In this document: piece after piece, positions 19,014 through 28,019 of the stretch
How the letters are laid out: each line of letters starts with the position of its first letter
Position numbering within the stretch: position 1 is the stretch's first letter
Source of the DNA: Candidatus Electrothrix scaldis
GTDB lineage: Bacteria; Desulfobacterota; Desulfobulbia; Desulfobulbales; Desulfobulbaceae
Length of the DNA: 64,000 bases
Direction: 5' to 3'
NCBI GenBank assembly: GCA_033584155.1
Contig: CP138355.1
Location: 372,001 to 436,000 of the forward strand
Position numbers and translations under genes: made by a program
Notes under the pieces: model-generated
Database searches by the model: none
Told to the model about the DNA's origin: nothing
Seen by the model: only the letters and a program-made list of their open reading frames with translations

Positions 19014-19481
19014 CTAAGGGCCCCCTGCCTTTTTATCTTTAGCTTGTTTATCCCAATGAAGAATCATTTCAAATCGCTGAATGCTTGAATACTTAGTTTT
19101 CTCAAGAACCTCAATCGGCTTATCAAAAGAGTTAAACCCGTCAGCAGAAACTCGGAGTTGATGTTGACCAAGAGTGAGTTGCCACTTGGTCGAATCGTCA
19201 TCTTCATTTACATCTCTCAGACGACTTCTATACACTAGCTTACGATCAATATAGAGTTCATAGCAATGAACTTGATTACAAAACTCGGGCTCATTGCAAT
19301 TCTGATCACTATCCCTTTTAATTTGTCTCGGTGATATATGTATAAGAGCAGTTCCCGGGGGGGCTTGTGACTCCTGAGCTTCTTTGGATTCCTGATGTTC
19401 TTGAGATTGCTCTGACAAATTATCACAGCCAGAACAGGTTAACAAACAAGTCAAAAGAACAGAGATGATGAACCATTTCAT
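19014..19481 (-). CDS. Putative lipoprotein with PEGA-like domain
   Basis: 155-residue exported protein. The N-terminal hydrophobic segment IISVLLTCLLTCSGC ends in a lipobox-like cysteine, although the -3 residue is Cys instead of the usual Leu. A low-complexity Gln/Glu/Ser linker (SEQSQEHQESKEAQESQ) follows. The remainder is beta-rich and contains KWQLTLGQHQLRVSADGFNSF, which resembles PEGA domains that bind surface structures. No function can be assigned. It stands alone in opposite orientation to the atp operon. Confidence 0.65.
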   Translation of the reverse strand: MKWFIISVLLTCLLTCSGCDNLSEQSQEHQESKEAQESQAPPGTALIHISPRQIKRDSDQNCNEPEFCNQVHCYELYIDRKLVYRSRLRDVNEDDDSTKWQLTLGQHQLRVSADGFNSFDKPIEVLEKTKYSSIQRFEMILHWDKQAKDKKAGGP

Positions 19482-19558
19482 AACTCTTCCTCAAGAAGAC
19501 GTTGAGTTCAGTCATAAAACAACTGAAAAAATGAGAACTAACTATTCTTGATGGTTTC

Positions 19559-19639
19559 GTAAAAAGTCCAATTTTGGTAAAAATTGCACCGTAACCCTTT
19601 GAGTTGTCGTTAGCGATTTGCGGATTTCCGACTTTTTAC
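19559..19639. repeat. Inverted repeat GTAAAAAGTC / GACTTTTTAC
   Basis: A perfect ten-base inverted repeat (19559-19568 and 19630-19639) encloses 61 bases in the 390-base spacer upstream of the transposase. The left arm sits in TTGATGGTTTCGTAAAAAGTCC. A related TTGATGGTTTTGTAAAAAA occurs at 15717 after the first inserted atp-operon gene, so this may be a small dispersed element. No gene is seen in 19482-19871. Confidence 0.55.
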
Positions 19640-19821
19640 CAGACTATCATTCTTACATGAAAATATTTAAGCATGGTGAAAAATGCAAGTTAATAGTCAT
19701 ATAACGTTAATATTGTGACCTTGTATTGCTCAGGAAAAGATCACAATTGAATGTTATTACAGCATAATAAGAACTCAAAATCCAATTTTCTTAAAACAAT
19801 ACCTTCGCCAATTGCCCATTC

Positions 19822-19865
19822 CTCTTGAATGATTATTATTATGAAAATGACAAATCATTCAAGAG
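19822..19865. repeat. Perfect 13-bp inverted repeat before the truncated transposase
   Basis: CTCTTGAATGATT (19822-19834) and AATCATTCAAGAG (19853-19865) are exact inverse copies with an 18-base loop. The right arm ends six bases before the transposase ATG. It could be the insertion sequence end, a transposase operator, or an mRNA hairpin that hides the start. Confidence 0.7.
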
Positions 19866-19871
19866 AGCAAA

Positions 19872-20657
19872 ATGGACATTTTCAGCATACTCTATTGTTT
19901 AAGCCCTTGCCTTGACCGCACAACTTTACGCCAATTGGCTATTATTGTCTCAGCAATTTTGTCTATGCCGGATAGAGTCACCATGCTCGGCATATCACGT
20001 TGGACTGAAAAGGGCGGTAGCTATCGAACCATCCAACGGTTTTTTAAAACAAAAATTGACTGGGCAAAGGTTCAGTGGATTTTTATCCGTACCCACCTGC
20101 TGGGAAATTCCAGAGTCACTCTTTTGGGTGGAGACGAGGTCGTCACTCTGAAGGCAGGTAAAAAGACCTTTGGGCTCGGACGGTTTTTCTCTTCCATCTA
20201 TGGTAAGCCGATACCGGGTATGTGCCATTTGCAATTATCGTTAATTTCTGTTGAGAAAGAGAACTCTTACCCGTTGATAACTCAACAAATGCAGCAATCT
20301 GAAAAAACAAAGTCGAAAAAATCCAAGCCGTTAAAATCCAAATCTAAACGCAAAACCAAAAAGAAAAAAGGCGGGCGTCCTAAAGGAAGTCGTAACAAAA
20401 ATCGTCGTAATGTAAAGCTCACGGAAACCCAAAAAATATTGCAGGAAAACATTAAAAAGGCACTTGCCTTGGTTGGTAATACATTAAAATTAGATTACTT
20501 TGTCTACGATGGAGCCTTGGGGCATAATAATGGTGTCCGATTGGTCAGACAATGTGATCTGCATTGGGAGCATTCCCAAAAAGTAGGTCAAATGACACTC
20601 GCGGCCTTTAGGGAAAAAACATGTTCTCTCAACATGTTCCATCGGCCAGCTTTATAG
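19872..20657 (+). pseudogene. Truncated DDE transposase (IS4/IS701-like)
   Basis: The first 230 or so residues look like a DDE transposase with DRTTLRQLAIIVSAILSMPDRVTMLGISRW at the N-terminus, the first acidic site in LLGGDEVVTLKAGKKTFGLG, and a second in YFVYDGALGHNNG. The insert KKSKPLKSKSKRKTKKKKGGRP is highly basic. The frame then runs into the terminal repeat of the next insertion sequence at 20566, so the third catalytic residue and the C-terminus are missing, and no remainder is visible beyond that element. It is probably inactive. Family assignment is by resemblance only. Confidence 0.75.
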
Positions 20658-21610
20658 TGCGCTCGTAAATACAACATAGCCTCCGCTGTTTCCTGCAACC
20701 AGAACAGCGAAGCGCCCTTAAGGCGCAGATTAACCACTCTGCGTATCGCGCTCTCGACGGACCCGCTCCCTATCGGTAAACTTTTTTCCGCGACATCGGA
20801 ATAAAGCATGCGATGCATGTTGCGGACAAAATAATCCCGCTCTGTTTTGAGCTTTTTATTTCGACTCCTGCGATAAAGCTCTTTTATCGCCTCAACTACT
20901 TCCTGACTTCTGCCGTTTTTCAACATGGCTCTATGTTTCGCAAACCATCGCTTCCTTTGTGCCGGTTTTAATTTTTTCTGCAATCCTGATACCTTGTTTA
21001 GATGCTCAGCTGCATGATAAAAATCGAGAAGTTCATGGCACTGATTGGAGGCAAGGCCGAGTGACGTGAACAGCTTACTGACACGATTCCATATCCATCG
21101 GGCACCGTCGGCGACAAACAACACTTTCGCTGCCGAGCTCACATTGATCTTTTCAAGATAAAAACGTAGGAGCGAAAAAACAGCATCTGGACCTTTCATA
21201 CTCGCATCTATAAACGGCGCAAAGGTCCTGTCAACTTTTCCTTGATCGTTAACCGTATGAATAATCAAAAGCTTAGGTTCTCGCCATGCACCGTGATATC
21301 CCGAGCGTCCCTTTTGGGTTTTAGGACCGCGTTTCTTTTCTCGTATCCGAACACGTCCCCCGTCCACAGAAACAACAACCCGGCAACCGGACAATGTCTC
21401 GGAAAAGTTGTATCCTTCAGTCCGGGCCGACAGCTTCGCACGTTGAGCGTAGCGTCGGCAGGTGTTACATATCTTCTTGATAGCAAGGAATATTCCATTC
21501 CCCTCCAAAACCTGTCGGGCTTCAGCATAAGAGCCGACAATGACGGCTGTTGAGCTGACTTCAGAGGCAAGTTTTGGAGTCAGGCGATCATGTATACCCA
21601 GGAGAAACAA
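20588..21610 (-). CDS. ISKra4-like transposase, catalytic part (orfB)
   Basis: 340 residues with DDE features: VVVSVDGGRVRIREKKRG (first Asp), VLFVADGARWIWNRV (second Asp), CHELLDFYHAAEHL, and GSGSVESAIRRVVNLRLKG near the C-terminus carrying the likely Glu. It lies downstream of, and out of frame with, the 21588-22010 frame. In-frame codons upstream of its first Met read NGIYPGLFLLGIHDRLTPK, which is protein-like, so translation probably enters from the upstream frame. It ends just inside the terminal repeat. It is either a frameshift-expressed or slippage-expressed transposase, or one inactivated by a single frameshift. Confidence 0.85.
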   Translation of the reverse strand: MFLLGIHDRLTPKLASEVSSTAVIVGSYAEARQVLEGNGIFLAIKKICNTCRRYAQRAKLSARTEGYNFSETLSGCRVVVSVDGGRVRIREKKRGPKTQKGRSGYHGAWREPKLLIIHTVNDQGKVDRTFAPFIDASMKGPDAVFSLLRFYLEKINVSSAAKVLFVADGARWIWNRVSKLFTSLGLASNQCHELLDFYHAAEHLNKVSGLQKKLKPAQRKRWFAKHRAMLKNGRSQEVVEAIKELYRRSRNKKLKTERDYFVRNMHRMLYSDVAEKSLPIGSGSVESAIRRVVNLRLKGASLFWLQETAEAMLYLRAHYKAGRWNMLREHVFSLKAASVI

Positions 21611-22010
21611 GCCCGGATAAATGCCGTTTCTTTTTTTTGCGTCTCTTATCTTTTTTGACCGCCCGACTGAAGTAGCTCGCCACTACTGTGATCGTTACAC
21701 CAAGTGAAGTCGATATGTTAACTCCCCGTACACCCTGATTCTTCATTTTTTTAGGAATAGAGCGTACTACTTTCCTTTCCTCGTCCTGTATCTTATCTCT
21801 CTTCAGACTTTCCTGTATTTTCAATGCCAAGATACGAGCAGCAAGCCTGTTTGTTGCTTTAACTATCTGTTGTTCGGCTTTATGCAGGGAAGCAGGGCAG
21901 TTGATATGAAATATCTCATTAATCAGCCATTTAATTTCAAGCTGACTGTCATAGATCTCATTTTCCAATACACCAAGATTTCCTTCGACGGAACACGTTC
22001 CCTTTTTCAT
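21588..22010 (-). CDS. ISKra4-like transposase, N-terminal part (orfA)
   Basis: 140 residues forming the helical N-terminal portion of the transposase (HKAEQQIVKATNRLAARILALKIQESLKRD, then IPKKMKNQGVRGVNISTSLG and VASYFSRAVKK). It ends in KKDKRRKKKKRHLSGL, where a run of eight A residues (plus-strand T run at 21631-21638) lies just before the switch to the orfB frame. Moving one base forward, or losing one A during transcription, joins the two frames into one sensible protein. The start ATG at 22010 lies about 106 bases inside the right terminal repeat. Confidence 0.75.
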   Translation of the reverse strand: MKKGTCSVEGNLGVLENEIYDSQLEIKWLINEIFHINCPASLHKAEQQIVKATNRLAARILALKIQESLKRDKIQDEERKVVRSIPKKMKNQGVRGVNISTSLGVTITVVASYFSRAVKKDKRRKKKKRHLSGLVSPGYT

Positions 22011-22144
22011 GATTTGCTGTCCTGAATTTGAAAGAGTGATTCAGGGCTGTGTTAATTCCATGAATTGATCCTGATGTCTTGCAAAAAACAAATCAGCAGT
22101 TAAAAAAAGTACATTCCTACTTTTTGGGAATGCTCCCCCTTGAA

Positions 22145-22585
22145 ATGAGTAGGGTAATAGGCGACACAATAGGATTAGAAATGTGGTTAGTTCCTCTTTT
22201 CTTGCTTGTTCTGCTTGTTAACTATTCCCTCTTCAAATTTGCTAAAAAATCAGTATCCTCAGCCCATATCCTTCTCTTTAGTTTCATCATTTCCATTCTC
22301 TCTGCAATTATCACGATCAGTTGCGAGACAATTGACTGCCACCGTATTGGTCTTCCTTGGTTTTATGGCTTGCATATATTACAGCTCGCTGTCTGGATAT
22401 GTATCTTTCCGTTTATTTTCCATTTTCACAAAAAGTACCTCAATAAAAGTAACTCTAAGCTGCTTGTAGCAGCAATAAACATATTGCTCGTCATTGTGGC
22501 AAACGATTTCCTCACAACGTATCTCTTCGTTTTACCAATGCATAGAAGATATCTTTTACTCGATTTATTGGGGTATTACAGTTAA
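22145..22585 (+). CDS. Membrane protein of unknown function, 5' region altered by IS insertion
   Basis: About 146 residues with four hydrophobic segments: LEMWLVPLFLLVLLVNYSLF, ILLFSFIISILSAIITI, FYGLHILQLAVWICIFPFIF and LLVAAINILLVIVANDF. The open frame extends back to 22079, but that part lies inside the insertion sequence's terminal repeat. The native coding sequence therefore either starts at ATG 22145 or has lost its 5' end; no good ribosome site precedes it. It has no recognisable family and its function is unknown. Confidence 0.5.
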   Translation: MSRVIGDTIGLEMWLVPLFLLVLLVNYSLFKFAKKSVSSAHILLFSFIISILSAIITISCETIDCHRIGLPWFYGLHILQLAVWICIFPFIFHFHKKYLNKSNSKLLVAAINILLVIVANDFLTTYLFVLPMHRRYLLLDLLGYYS

Positions 22586-22586
22586 A

Positions 22587-23240
22587 CTAAAACCCAGAAA
22601 CAATAACAGCGGCAGCCCTCCCCGCCTTGGCACAGGCCTCCTGAATCCGCCAGTTCTCCCGATTGCGATCCTCAACCATATTGCTGATGCAACGGACCTC
22701 CAGGCAAGGCAAAGAAAATTCCGCACAAACCCGTGCCACAGCTGCCCCTTCCATATTTTCGCACAGCCCGCGAAACTGGCGTCCCAGCTGATTTCCCCGC
22801 AGCAAGGTTCCACTGGCGCAGTTCACCGTAATAAAAACACCCTGCAAATACGAAACACCCGCCTTGCTCAACATTCCTCCCGCTAAAGCCAGCAGATCAG
22901 AATCCAGAACAAAACTATCCTGAACTGGTAAATCATCTCTAAATTTTTCCACCTTATCCGCTAACTGAATCCCGAGGTCCCCCAAAATTTCCTGTTCTGC
23001 AAGGCTCAAATCAAGGAGCCCTGCCTGAACCGGACTATCATTTTTCAGATATGCTCCAGCAATACCAAAATTGAGCACGCAACGTATCTCAGCCTGCTGC
23101 TGAAGAGCCCTTGCCAGAGAGAGGGTGGTCTCCACCGGCCCAATCCCTGTGATGAGCCGATATATCCCTTGCTGATCACCACCAGCATCAAGAAAGGCCT
23201 GCATCTCCATTTCCGTTGCTGCTGTCACCAATATGCCCAT
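22587..23240 (-). CDS. mqnB: Futalosine hydrolase
   Basis: 217-residue nucleoside hydrolase of the MTA/SAH nucleosidase fold. It cleaves futalosine to hypoxanthine and dehypoxanthine futalosine in the futalosine pathway to menaquinone. Markers are ILVTAATEMEM at the N-terminus, LITGIGPVETTLSLA, FGIAGAY, GVFITVNCASGT and the active-site ENMEGAAVARVC, with CISNMVEDR where the catalytic acid is expected. Homologous MTA/SAH nucleosidases share the fold, but EMQAF and SNMVEDRNRENW favour MqnB. No other mqn genes lie nearby. Confidence 0.82.
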   Translation of the reverse strand: MGILVTAATEMEMQAFLDAGGDQQGIYRLITGIGPVETTLSLARALQQQAEIRCVLNFGIAGAYLKNDSPVQAGLLDLSLAEQEILGDLGIQLADKVEKFRDDLPVQDSFVLDSDLLALAGGMLSKAGVSYLQGVFITVNCASGTLLRGNQLGRQFRGLCENMEGAAVARVCAEFSLPCLEVRCISNMVEDRNRENWRIQEACAKAGRAAAVIVSGF

Positions 23241-23405
23241 AATCTCCTCCTACTCCTTGATGCAACATATTATTAAATCGATAAATTTTAGTCATCGACA
23301 CCTATCCCGTCAGAGTTCCAAGTAAAAACTTTCTCACGCCTTCTTCAAAGCCTCATCCTTTCCATCCCAGCAGATCTACTGTAACGGGATGACATATATT
23401 TCTTT

Positions 23406-23434
23406 TTGACAGAAATCCTCTTATGGTTTACAAC
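23406..23434 (+). promoter_or_regulatory. Possible sigma-70 promoter for the surface protein gene
   Basis: TTGACA is followed after 17 bases by TACAAC, within the 328-base spacer before 23569. This leaves an untranslated leader of about 130 bases. The call rests only on similarity to the consensus. Confidence 0.35.
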
Positions 23435-23568
23435 CAGTGTACATGTTTTTTTCACCAGCCCGCATTTTCTCATACTGCTGAGCGGGTACCAAACCAAGAA
23501 ATGATAGTTTAACTGATGACAGTTCGTACGATACCGAACGTTAGAGAATTGATCCTCGGAGGCCGATC

Positions 23569-25779
23569 ATGAATTCCTTGATGAACACAAAAAAGCTGCA
23601 AAACAATAAGCGCATAGCCCGGAGCGCCCTGCTCTCGCTCATCGTCTGTTGTTTTATGGTCATCAGCCATAATGCCTTTGCCCAATATCAGCCTGATATT
23701 GAAGCAACAGACAGTGGCGGAGGCACCTGGGGAGAAATTCTGCGAATGAACGTCCGCATCCAGGGATCTGGTGCCATCTTCAGCATCACCTCCAAGAAAG
23801 GCCCTTTTTATAACACAAACAGCGTCACCATCCGATCCGGGAGCCATGACGGCCCGATCGTTGTTGCCGGAAAAATTGCTCCGGGCAGCGAAGCAGCAAA
23901 CCTGCAAGTGGATTTAGATGCGGTACCCTCATTTCCCCATCGCTTTTTTGCCACCATCACCAATAATATCGGCTTTGCCTGGGTTGGCCCCATCCAAATT
24001 TCTAAAAACGTGACCGCAATCACCGAGCCGGTACCCTGGGAGGATACCCCAAGTAATGTTGCTCCTCAGCCTCAGCGTCCCATTATCGATGAGTCGCCGG
24101 ACAAGGCAGAAGTAGACTCTGTGGTCAATATAGCCGTGACTGCCGGACAAAACCATACCAATGATATGGTCAGACTACAGTGTACAGCCAGCAGCTCCGA
24201 CACCTCACCAAGCAGCCCCTACCGCTCTGGCTGGGTGTATAGCGGTGATACCATCAAAATCCCCCTGACCTTCCACTCAACCGGTACCCAGGTAATTTTT
24301 TGTAATACCCTGAATAATCAAGGCGAGACCAGTTCTCTAAGCCAACGCACAATTATCGTCACACCGGCTCAGCGTTTTGCTATTACCCCGCCTGCACCGA
24401 GAAACAATATTTCAACACCCGCAGCCCCTATGGCGATACCAGCGACACCCCGTTTTACCGATTCAAGGCCTCGGATGTATACGCCCCCGGTAACACCGTC
24501 TGCACCAGCAACGCAACCCAACTACACTGCGCCGAAACCAAACTTCTCTACCCCTGCACCGAATTACTCTGAGACTCCACCTCCCAGCACACCTGCCCGG
24601 AGACGGATCACCAGTACCCCGGTTCCCCTTGTTGAAGTTCCAGATCAGGGACCTGTTAATACACCAATCAGCATCAAGCTGACTGCCGGACTTGATCCGC
24701 AAAACAGAGATCTGGTCAGGATTGGTTGCACAGCCAGTGATTCTGACAGGACACCGGATAATCCCTACCTGTCCGATTGGTTACCACCAGAAGGAAAAGC
24801 AGAAGGCACCTTTACCTTTTACTCTCCTGGTCCGAAAACCATCTACTGCACCTCATACAGCAGACAGGGGGTGACCAGTCCTTCGACCAACAGGACGCTC
24901 AACGTCCAGTACGCCAATCAAGCTCCGGAAGCTCCGGTCATCAGCGAGTATCCTTATACCACTGAGCCTGGAAGAACCACCTATATTACGGTCACTGCTG
25001 GAGGTGATCCTGACGGCGATCAGGTACAGGTGAAGTGCTCAGCAACAGATTCCAGCATCACAGGGAACTCTCCTTATCTCTCCGAATGGGTAGCACCGAA
25101 GGCAACCGTGAGTGCCTCCCTTACCTTTTTCACTGCTGGAAATAAGGAAATAACCTGTATAAGCATTGACAGCAAGGATGCACAGAGCAGTCCAACGACA
25201 CGCAAAATACACGTGCATACTTCCCAATATGCATCAACACACCGTACGCCTGATTATAATTTCAACAACCGGTCCAGTGCTTCATCAAATGCAGCTGCTG
25301 CCCAAGATTGTGGCTGTGACCAGAAAAAGAAGGCCCAGGAAGAAATAGACTTTAACCAACCCTACATCCCCGGCTTCCCTATCCCCAATCGCCAAAACAC
25401 CTACGAGCCGCCCAAACGGCAAGCAGACCTGAGCGGTCGGGTTGTTTACAGAAGCAGCGGCAGGCCTGCCCAGAATGCTCTCGTCAAATTCTGGAACCCC
25501 ATGTCCGGTCAGACATACACCGAGACAACGGATTTTAATGGCTCCTTTGAGTTCAACTTTCTCCACAAGAACCTCACAGGACAGCTTCAAGCCACCAAAG
25601 GGGCTGACGCTTCCGTTATTCGGGAAGTACAAATCAAACCTGCTGAGCCTGTTTTCCTTGACCTGACGATTATGGACAGCACACCAGCACCTGCTCCGGC
25701 GCCACAGCAGTCGTACTGGCCCTCCAAACAGGCTACCCAACCAGCCCCAGCCCATAATAGTGTTTGGCAATTTAATTAA
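23569..25779 (+). CDS. Secreted multi-domain surface protein with three Cys-paired repeats
   Basis: 736 residues. The signal peptide ends near AHNAFAQ (about residue 38); GGAGG lies seven bases before ATG 23569. A beta-rich N-terminal domain is followed by three repeats of about 90 residues (roughly 165-257, 352-445 and 456-550). Each reads V.L.AG...D.VR..CTAS.S.....SPY.S.W and ends with a second Cys (IFCNT, IYCTS, ITCIS), as in Ig-like folds with one disulfide. They are separated by Pro/Thr linkers. A CGCDQKKK patch and a carboxypeptidase-regulatory-like domain (LSGRVVYRSSGRPAQNALVKF) complete the chain. It is likely an adhesin or envelope structural protein. No anchor motif is seen. Confidence 0.75.
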   Translation: MNSLMNTKKLQNNKRIARSALLSLIVCCFMVISHNAFAQYQPDIEATDSGGGTWGEILRMNVRIQGSGAIFSITSKKGPFYNTNSVTIRSGSHDGPIVVAGKIAPGSEAANLQVDLDAVPSFPHRFFATITNNIGFAWVGPIQISKNVTAITEPVPWEDTPSNVAPQPQRPIIDESPDKAEVDSVVNIAVTAGQNHTNDMVRLQCTASSSDTSPSSPYRSGWVYSGDTIKIPLTFHSTGTQVIFCNTLNNQGETSSLSQRTIIVTPAQRFAITPPAPRNNISTPAAPMAIPATPRFTDSRPRMYTPPVTPSAPATQPNYTAPKPNFSTPAPNYSETPPPSTPARRRITSTPVPLVEVPDQGPVNTPISIKLTAGLDPQNRDLVRIGCTASDSDRTPDNPYLSDWLPPEGKAEGTFTFYSPGPKTIYCTSYSRQGVTSPSTNRTLNVQYANQAPEAPVISEYPYTTEPGRTTYITVTAGGDPDGDQVQVKCSATDSSITGNSPYLSEWVAPKATVSASLTFFTAGNKEITCISIDSKDAQSSPTTRKIHVHTSQYASTHRTPDYNFNNRSSASSNAAAAQDCGCDQKKKAQEEIDFNQPYIPGFPIPNRQNTYEPPKRQADLSGRVVYRSSGRPAQNALVKFWNPMSGQTYTETTDFNGSFEFNFLHKNLTGQLQATKGADASVIREVQIKPAEPVFLDLTIMDSTPAPAPAPQQSYWPSKQATQPAPAHNSVWQFN

Positions 25780-25805
25780 GGCCGCGTAAAAGCCCAGGAA
25801 TACTC

Positions 25806-25827
25806 CCCGCCCCTTCTGAGGGGCGGG
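25806..25827 (+). terminator. GC hairpin after the surface protein gene
   Basis: A perfect eight-base stem CCCGCCCC-TTCTGA-GGGGCGGG lies 27 bases after the stop codon. The T run is weak (ATTC). Confidence 0.5.
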
Positions 25828-26020
25828 ATTCAAACCAGAATCGGATCGTTACAACCTTTCCTGCAATCAGCAGGATGTTTCCACAGTCCCACGCTTTTCC
25901 GCAACTCTTTCCATTATATCCCTCTCTGCGACTCCCAACCTTTCTCACCCAGTGAAAAGAATAACTACCCGTTGCAGAAGGATATTTTTTTAAATATACA
26001 CGTATACACTTATTACACCT

Positions 26021-27148
26021 ATGTCTCAATGTAACGAGACGGCAGATAATGCCGTGCAGGAGATCTACCAACTTTCCTCTTACGACTACCCCTTACCGGA
26101 AGAGCTGATCGCTCAACAGCCTGCTCCCCAGAGAGACCAATCCCGCCTTCTGGTCCTGGATTGCGTCAACAACAGCAGGCAGCATACCCAGTTCGAGACC
26201 CTCTGCCACTTGCTCCGTCCAGGGGACCTGCTGGTGGTCAATAACACCAAGGTCTTCCCGGCCCGCCTATTTGGTCAGAAGACAACCGGGGGCAAAATCG
26301 AAATGCTCCTGCTCCATTTCCCTACCCGGATCAAAGAGGAAAAAGGGATCTGCCAGGCTGGGACCCTGGCCCTGATAAAAAGCTCCAAACGGCCAAAGCC
26401 CGGCAGCATGCTCCATTTCTCTGAGAACCTGCAAGCCAGAGTTGACGCACTGCTCCCTGATGGTAAGGCAGAAGTCAGCATCCTCTACCCTGCTGATGCT
26501 GATCTGGAAGTACTGCTGGAACAACATGGCGAAATCCCCCTGCCGCCCTATATCAAACGACTGGAAGGCAGCACTGAGGAAGATGCGCAGCGCTATCAGA
26601 CCAAGTATGCCCGTCATATCGGCTCGGTCGCTGCACCAACCGCAGGCCTGCATCTCAGTAAGGCGCTGATCAAAAAGCTTCAGGATAGCGGTATCGGTTT
26701 CGCAGAGGTAACCCTGCATGTGGGCTACGGGACCTTTGCCCCTGTACGTTGTGAGGATATTCGGGAACATACCCTCCATAAGGAGTTGGTTCGTGTTGCA
26801 GAGGAAACAGCGGAAGCGATCAATACAACCAGGGAAAAAGGCGGAAGGATATGGGCTGTGGGCACGACCACGGCCAGGACACTGGAATTTGCAGCCAAGC
26901 ATGCGGACACAGCAGGTAAGCTGCAAGCGATTGAGGAACTCTGCGGTCTGTATATTTATCCAGGCTACCAGTTTCAGGTAGTGGATAACCTGATCACTAA
27001 TTTCCACCTCCCCAAATCATCCTTACTCTTTATGATTGCAGCCTTGGCAGGGAAGGAACGGGTCTTAGAGGCCTACGGGGAAGCTGTTGAACAGGGATAT
27101 CGTTTTTTCAGCTACGGGGATGCAATGGCGATTATCACTAAAGAATAA
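26021..27148 (+). CDS. queA: tRNA preQ1(34) S-adenosylmethionine ribosyltransferase-isomerase
   Basis: 375-residue enzyme that transfers and isomerises the ribose of AdoMet onto preQ1 in tRNA, making epoxyqueuosine. Conserved blocks include YDYPLPEELIAQQP, RLFGQKTTGGKIEMLLL, LPPYIKR, GSVAAPTAGLHLS, VTLHVGYGTFAPVR and LITNFHLPKSSLLFMIAAL. A preceding 14-residue extension up to the first YQLSS is unusual, so a later start is possible. No other queuosine gene is adjacent. Confidence 0.95.
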   Translation: MSQCNETADNAVQEIYQLSSYDYPLPEELIAQQPAPQRDQSRLLVLDCVNNSRQHTQFETLCHLLRPGDLLVVNNTKVFPARLFGQKTTGGKIEMLLLHFPTRIKEEKGICQAGTLALIKSSKRPKPGSMLHFSENLQARVDALLPDGKAEVSILYPADADLEVLLEQHGEIPLPPYIKRLEGSTEEDAQRYQTKYARHIGSVAAPTAGLHLSKALIKKLQDSGIGFAEVTLHVGYGTFAPVRCEDIREHTLHKELVRVAEETAEAINTTREKGGRIWAVGTTTARTLEFAAKHADTAGKLQAIEELCGLYIYPGYQFQVVDNLITNFHLPKSSLLFMIAALAGKERVLEAYGEAVEQGYRFFSYGDAMAIITKE

Positions 27149-27190
27149 AAAGGTACTTGAGGTGTAGTGAGCGCTTTTTTTGCTGAGCGC

Positions 27191-27667
27191 TCAGCCTTCA
27201 TCATCCTCATCCGGCTCCAGCTCAAAGGAGACCGCTTTGACGAACTCCGCTCCCAATTGCATGGGGTCTTCAGCCTCGTAGAGCAAGGTGGTCTGAAGGA
27301 ACAAAAAGCTTTCATGTCCCATTGAGAGAAACTCAAGGGCCATGCCCTCCTCATTCACCCAAACAACAGTGCAACGGGCCCGGAGCTCAATACCGAAGTC
27401 ATTCTCAGGGTTGCTCAATTCGACGATGCAGGTATCTCCTTTCTGTTGGTCAAACTGCCCCTTAACATACATTCCGCCCAGACTGAGATTGTCGACGGTG
27501 TTATGTGTATATTTCTTTCCGTCGAAATCAATATGTACATCTCGCTGGAAGTCCACTCGGGTATACTGCCGGGTTCGAGTATACTCCCCGGTATTTAAAG
27601 TATTCATCAAACCGTCTTTATGGGAAAAGGGTATTCGCAATGTCTTGAAAGAGGACAATTCCTGCAT
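27191..27667 (-). CDS. PilZ domain protein
   Basis: 158 residues with a PilZ c-di-GMP-binding domain. The arginine motif lies in RTRQYTRVDFQRDV and the DxSxxG-type motif in VDNLSLGGMYVKG, followed by the beta-barrel segments CIVELSN and RCTVVWVNEEGMALEFLS. An acidic tail (LEPDEDDEG) ends the protein. The start is uncertain: Met at 27667 and Met at 27607 are both possible and neither has a clear ribosome site. It probably senses c-di-GMP for motility or surface functions, but no target gene adjoins it. Confidence 0.8.
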   Translation of the reverse strand: MQELSSFKTLRIPFSHKDGLMNTLNTGEYTRTRQYTRVDFQRDVHIDFDGKKYTHNTVDNLSLGGMYVKGQFDQQKGDTCIVELSNPENDFGIELRARCTVVWVNEEGMALEFLSMGHESFLFLQTTLLYEAEDPMQLGAEFVKAVSFELEPDEDDEG

Positions 27668-27917
27668 ATAGGATTTATCACATCAAAGTAAAAATAATAA
27701 ATGATCTTTCCTGTTTTTTCAAAGTAAATATTTCAAATTGCCCATTTGGCGGGCACTCTCCTTCAGAACAAACAACTTACGCTCTCCAGTACCCACTGTT
27801 CTCAAGAACATTCGCAGGTACCAGGCCGGTATACAGCAGGCCGTCGCCTTGCTGCCCTCTCGTATATAAAAAAATAAATGTCTGATAGAAAAGCTGATAA
27901 GGGCTTACTTTGTTTGC

Positions 27918-27963
27918 GGGTGGGGTGGGAGGTATGGGAGGGGGAAAGGTGCGGGGAGGCGGG
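27918..27963 (+). other. G-rich tract with G-quadruplex potential
   Basis: The plus strand carries GGGTGGGGTGGGAGG followed by GGGAGGGGG and GGGGAGGCGGG, at least four G3 runs with short loops. It lies in the 352-base gene-free spacer between the PilZ gene and the first antitoxin-like gene. Nothing else is seen in that spacer. Confidence 0.5.
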
Positions 27964-28019
27964 CTGTATCCGTTGTATCTGCGATCAAGGGCGAAGCTTC
28001 GCTTCGCAAAGCAGGTGCC

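Larger units (their letters stand above)
20566..22137 (-). mobile_element. Complete ISKra4-like insertion sequence, 1572 bp
   Basis: Perfect 22-bp terminal inverted repeats bound the element: 20566-20587 starts GGGAGCATTCCC and 22116-22137 ends with its exact reverse complement, ending GGGAATGCTCCC. Between them, on the minus strand, lie two overlapping frames that together encode the transposase. No clear target duplication is seen: the left flank ends TCTGCATT and the right flank begins CCCCTTGA. It inserted into the older transposase gene at 19872. Confidence 0.88.
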
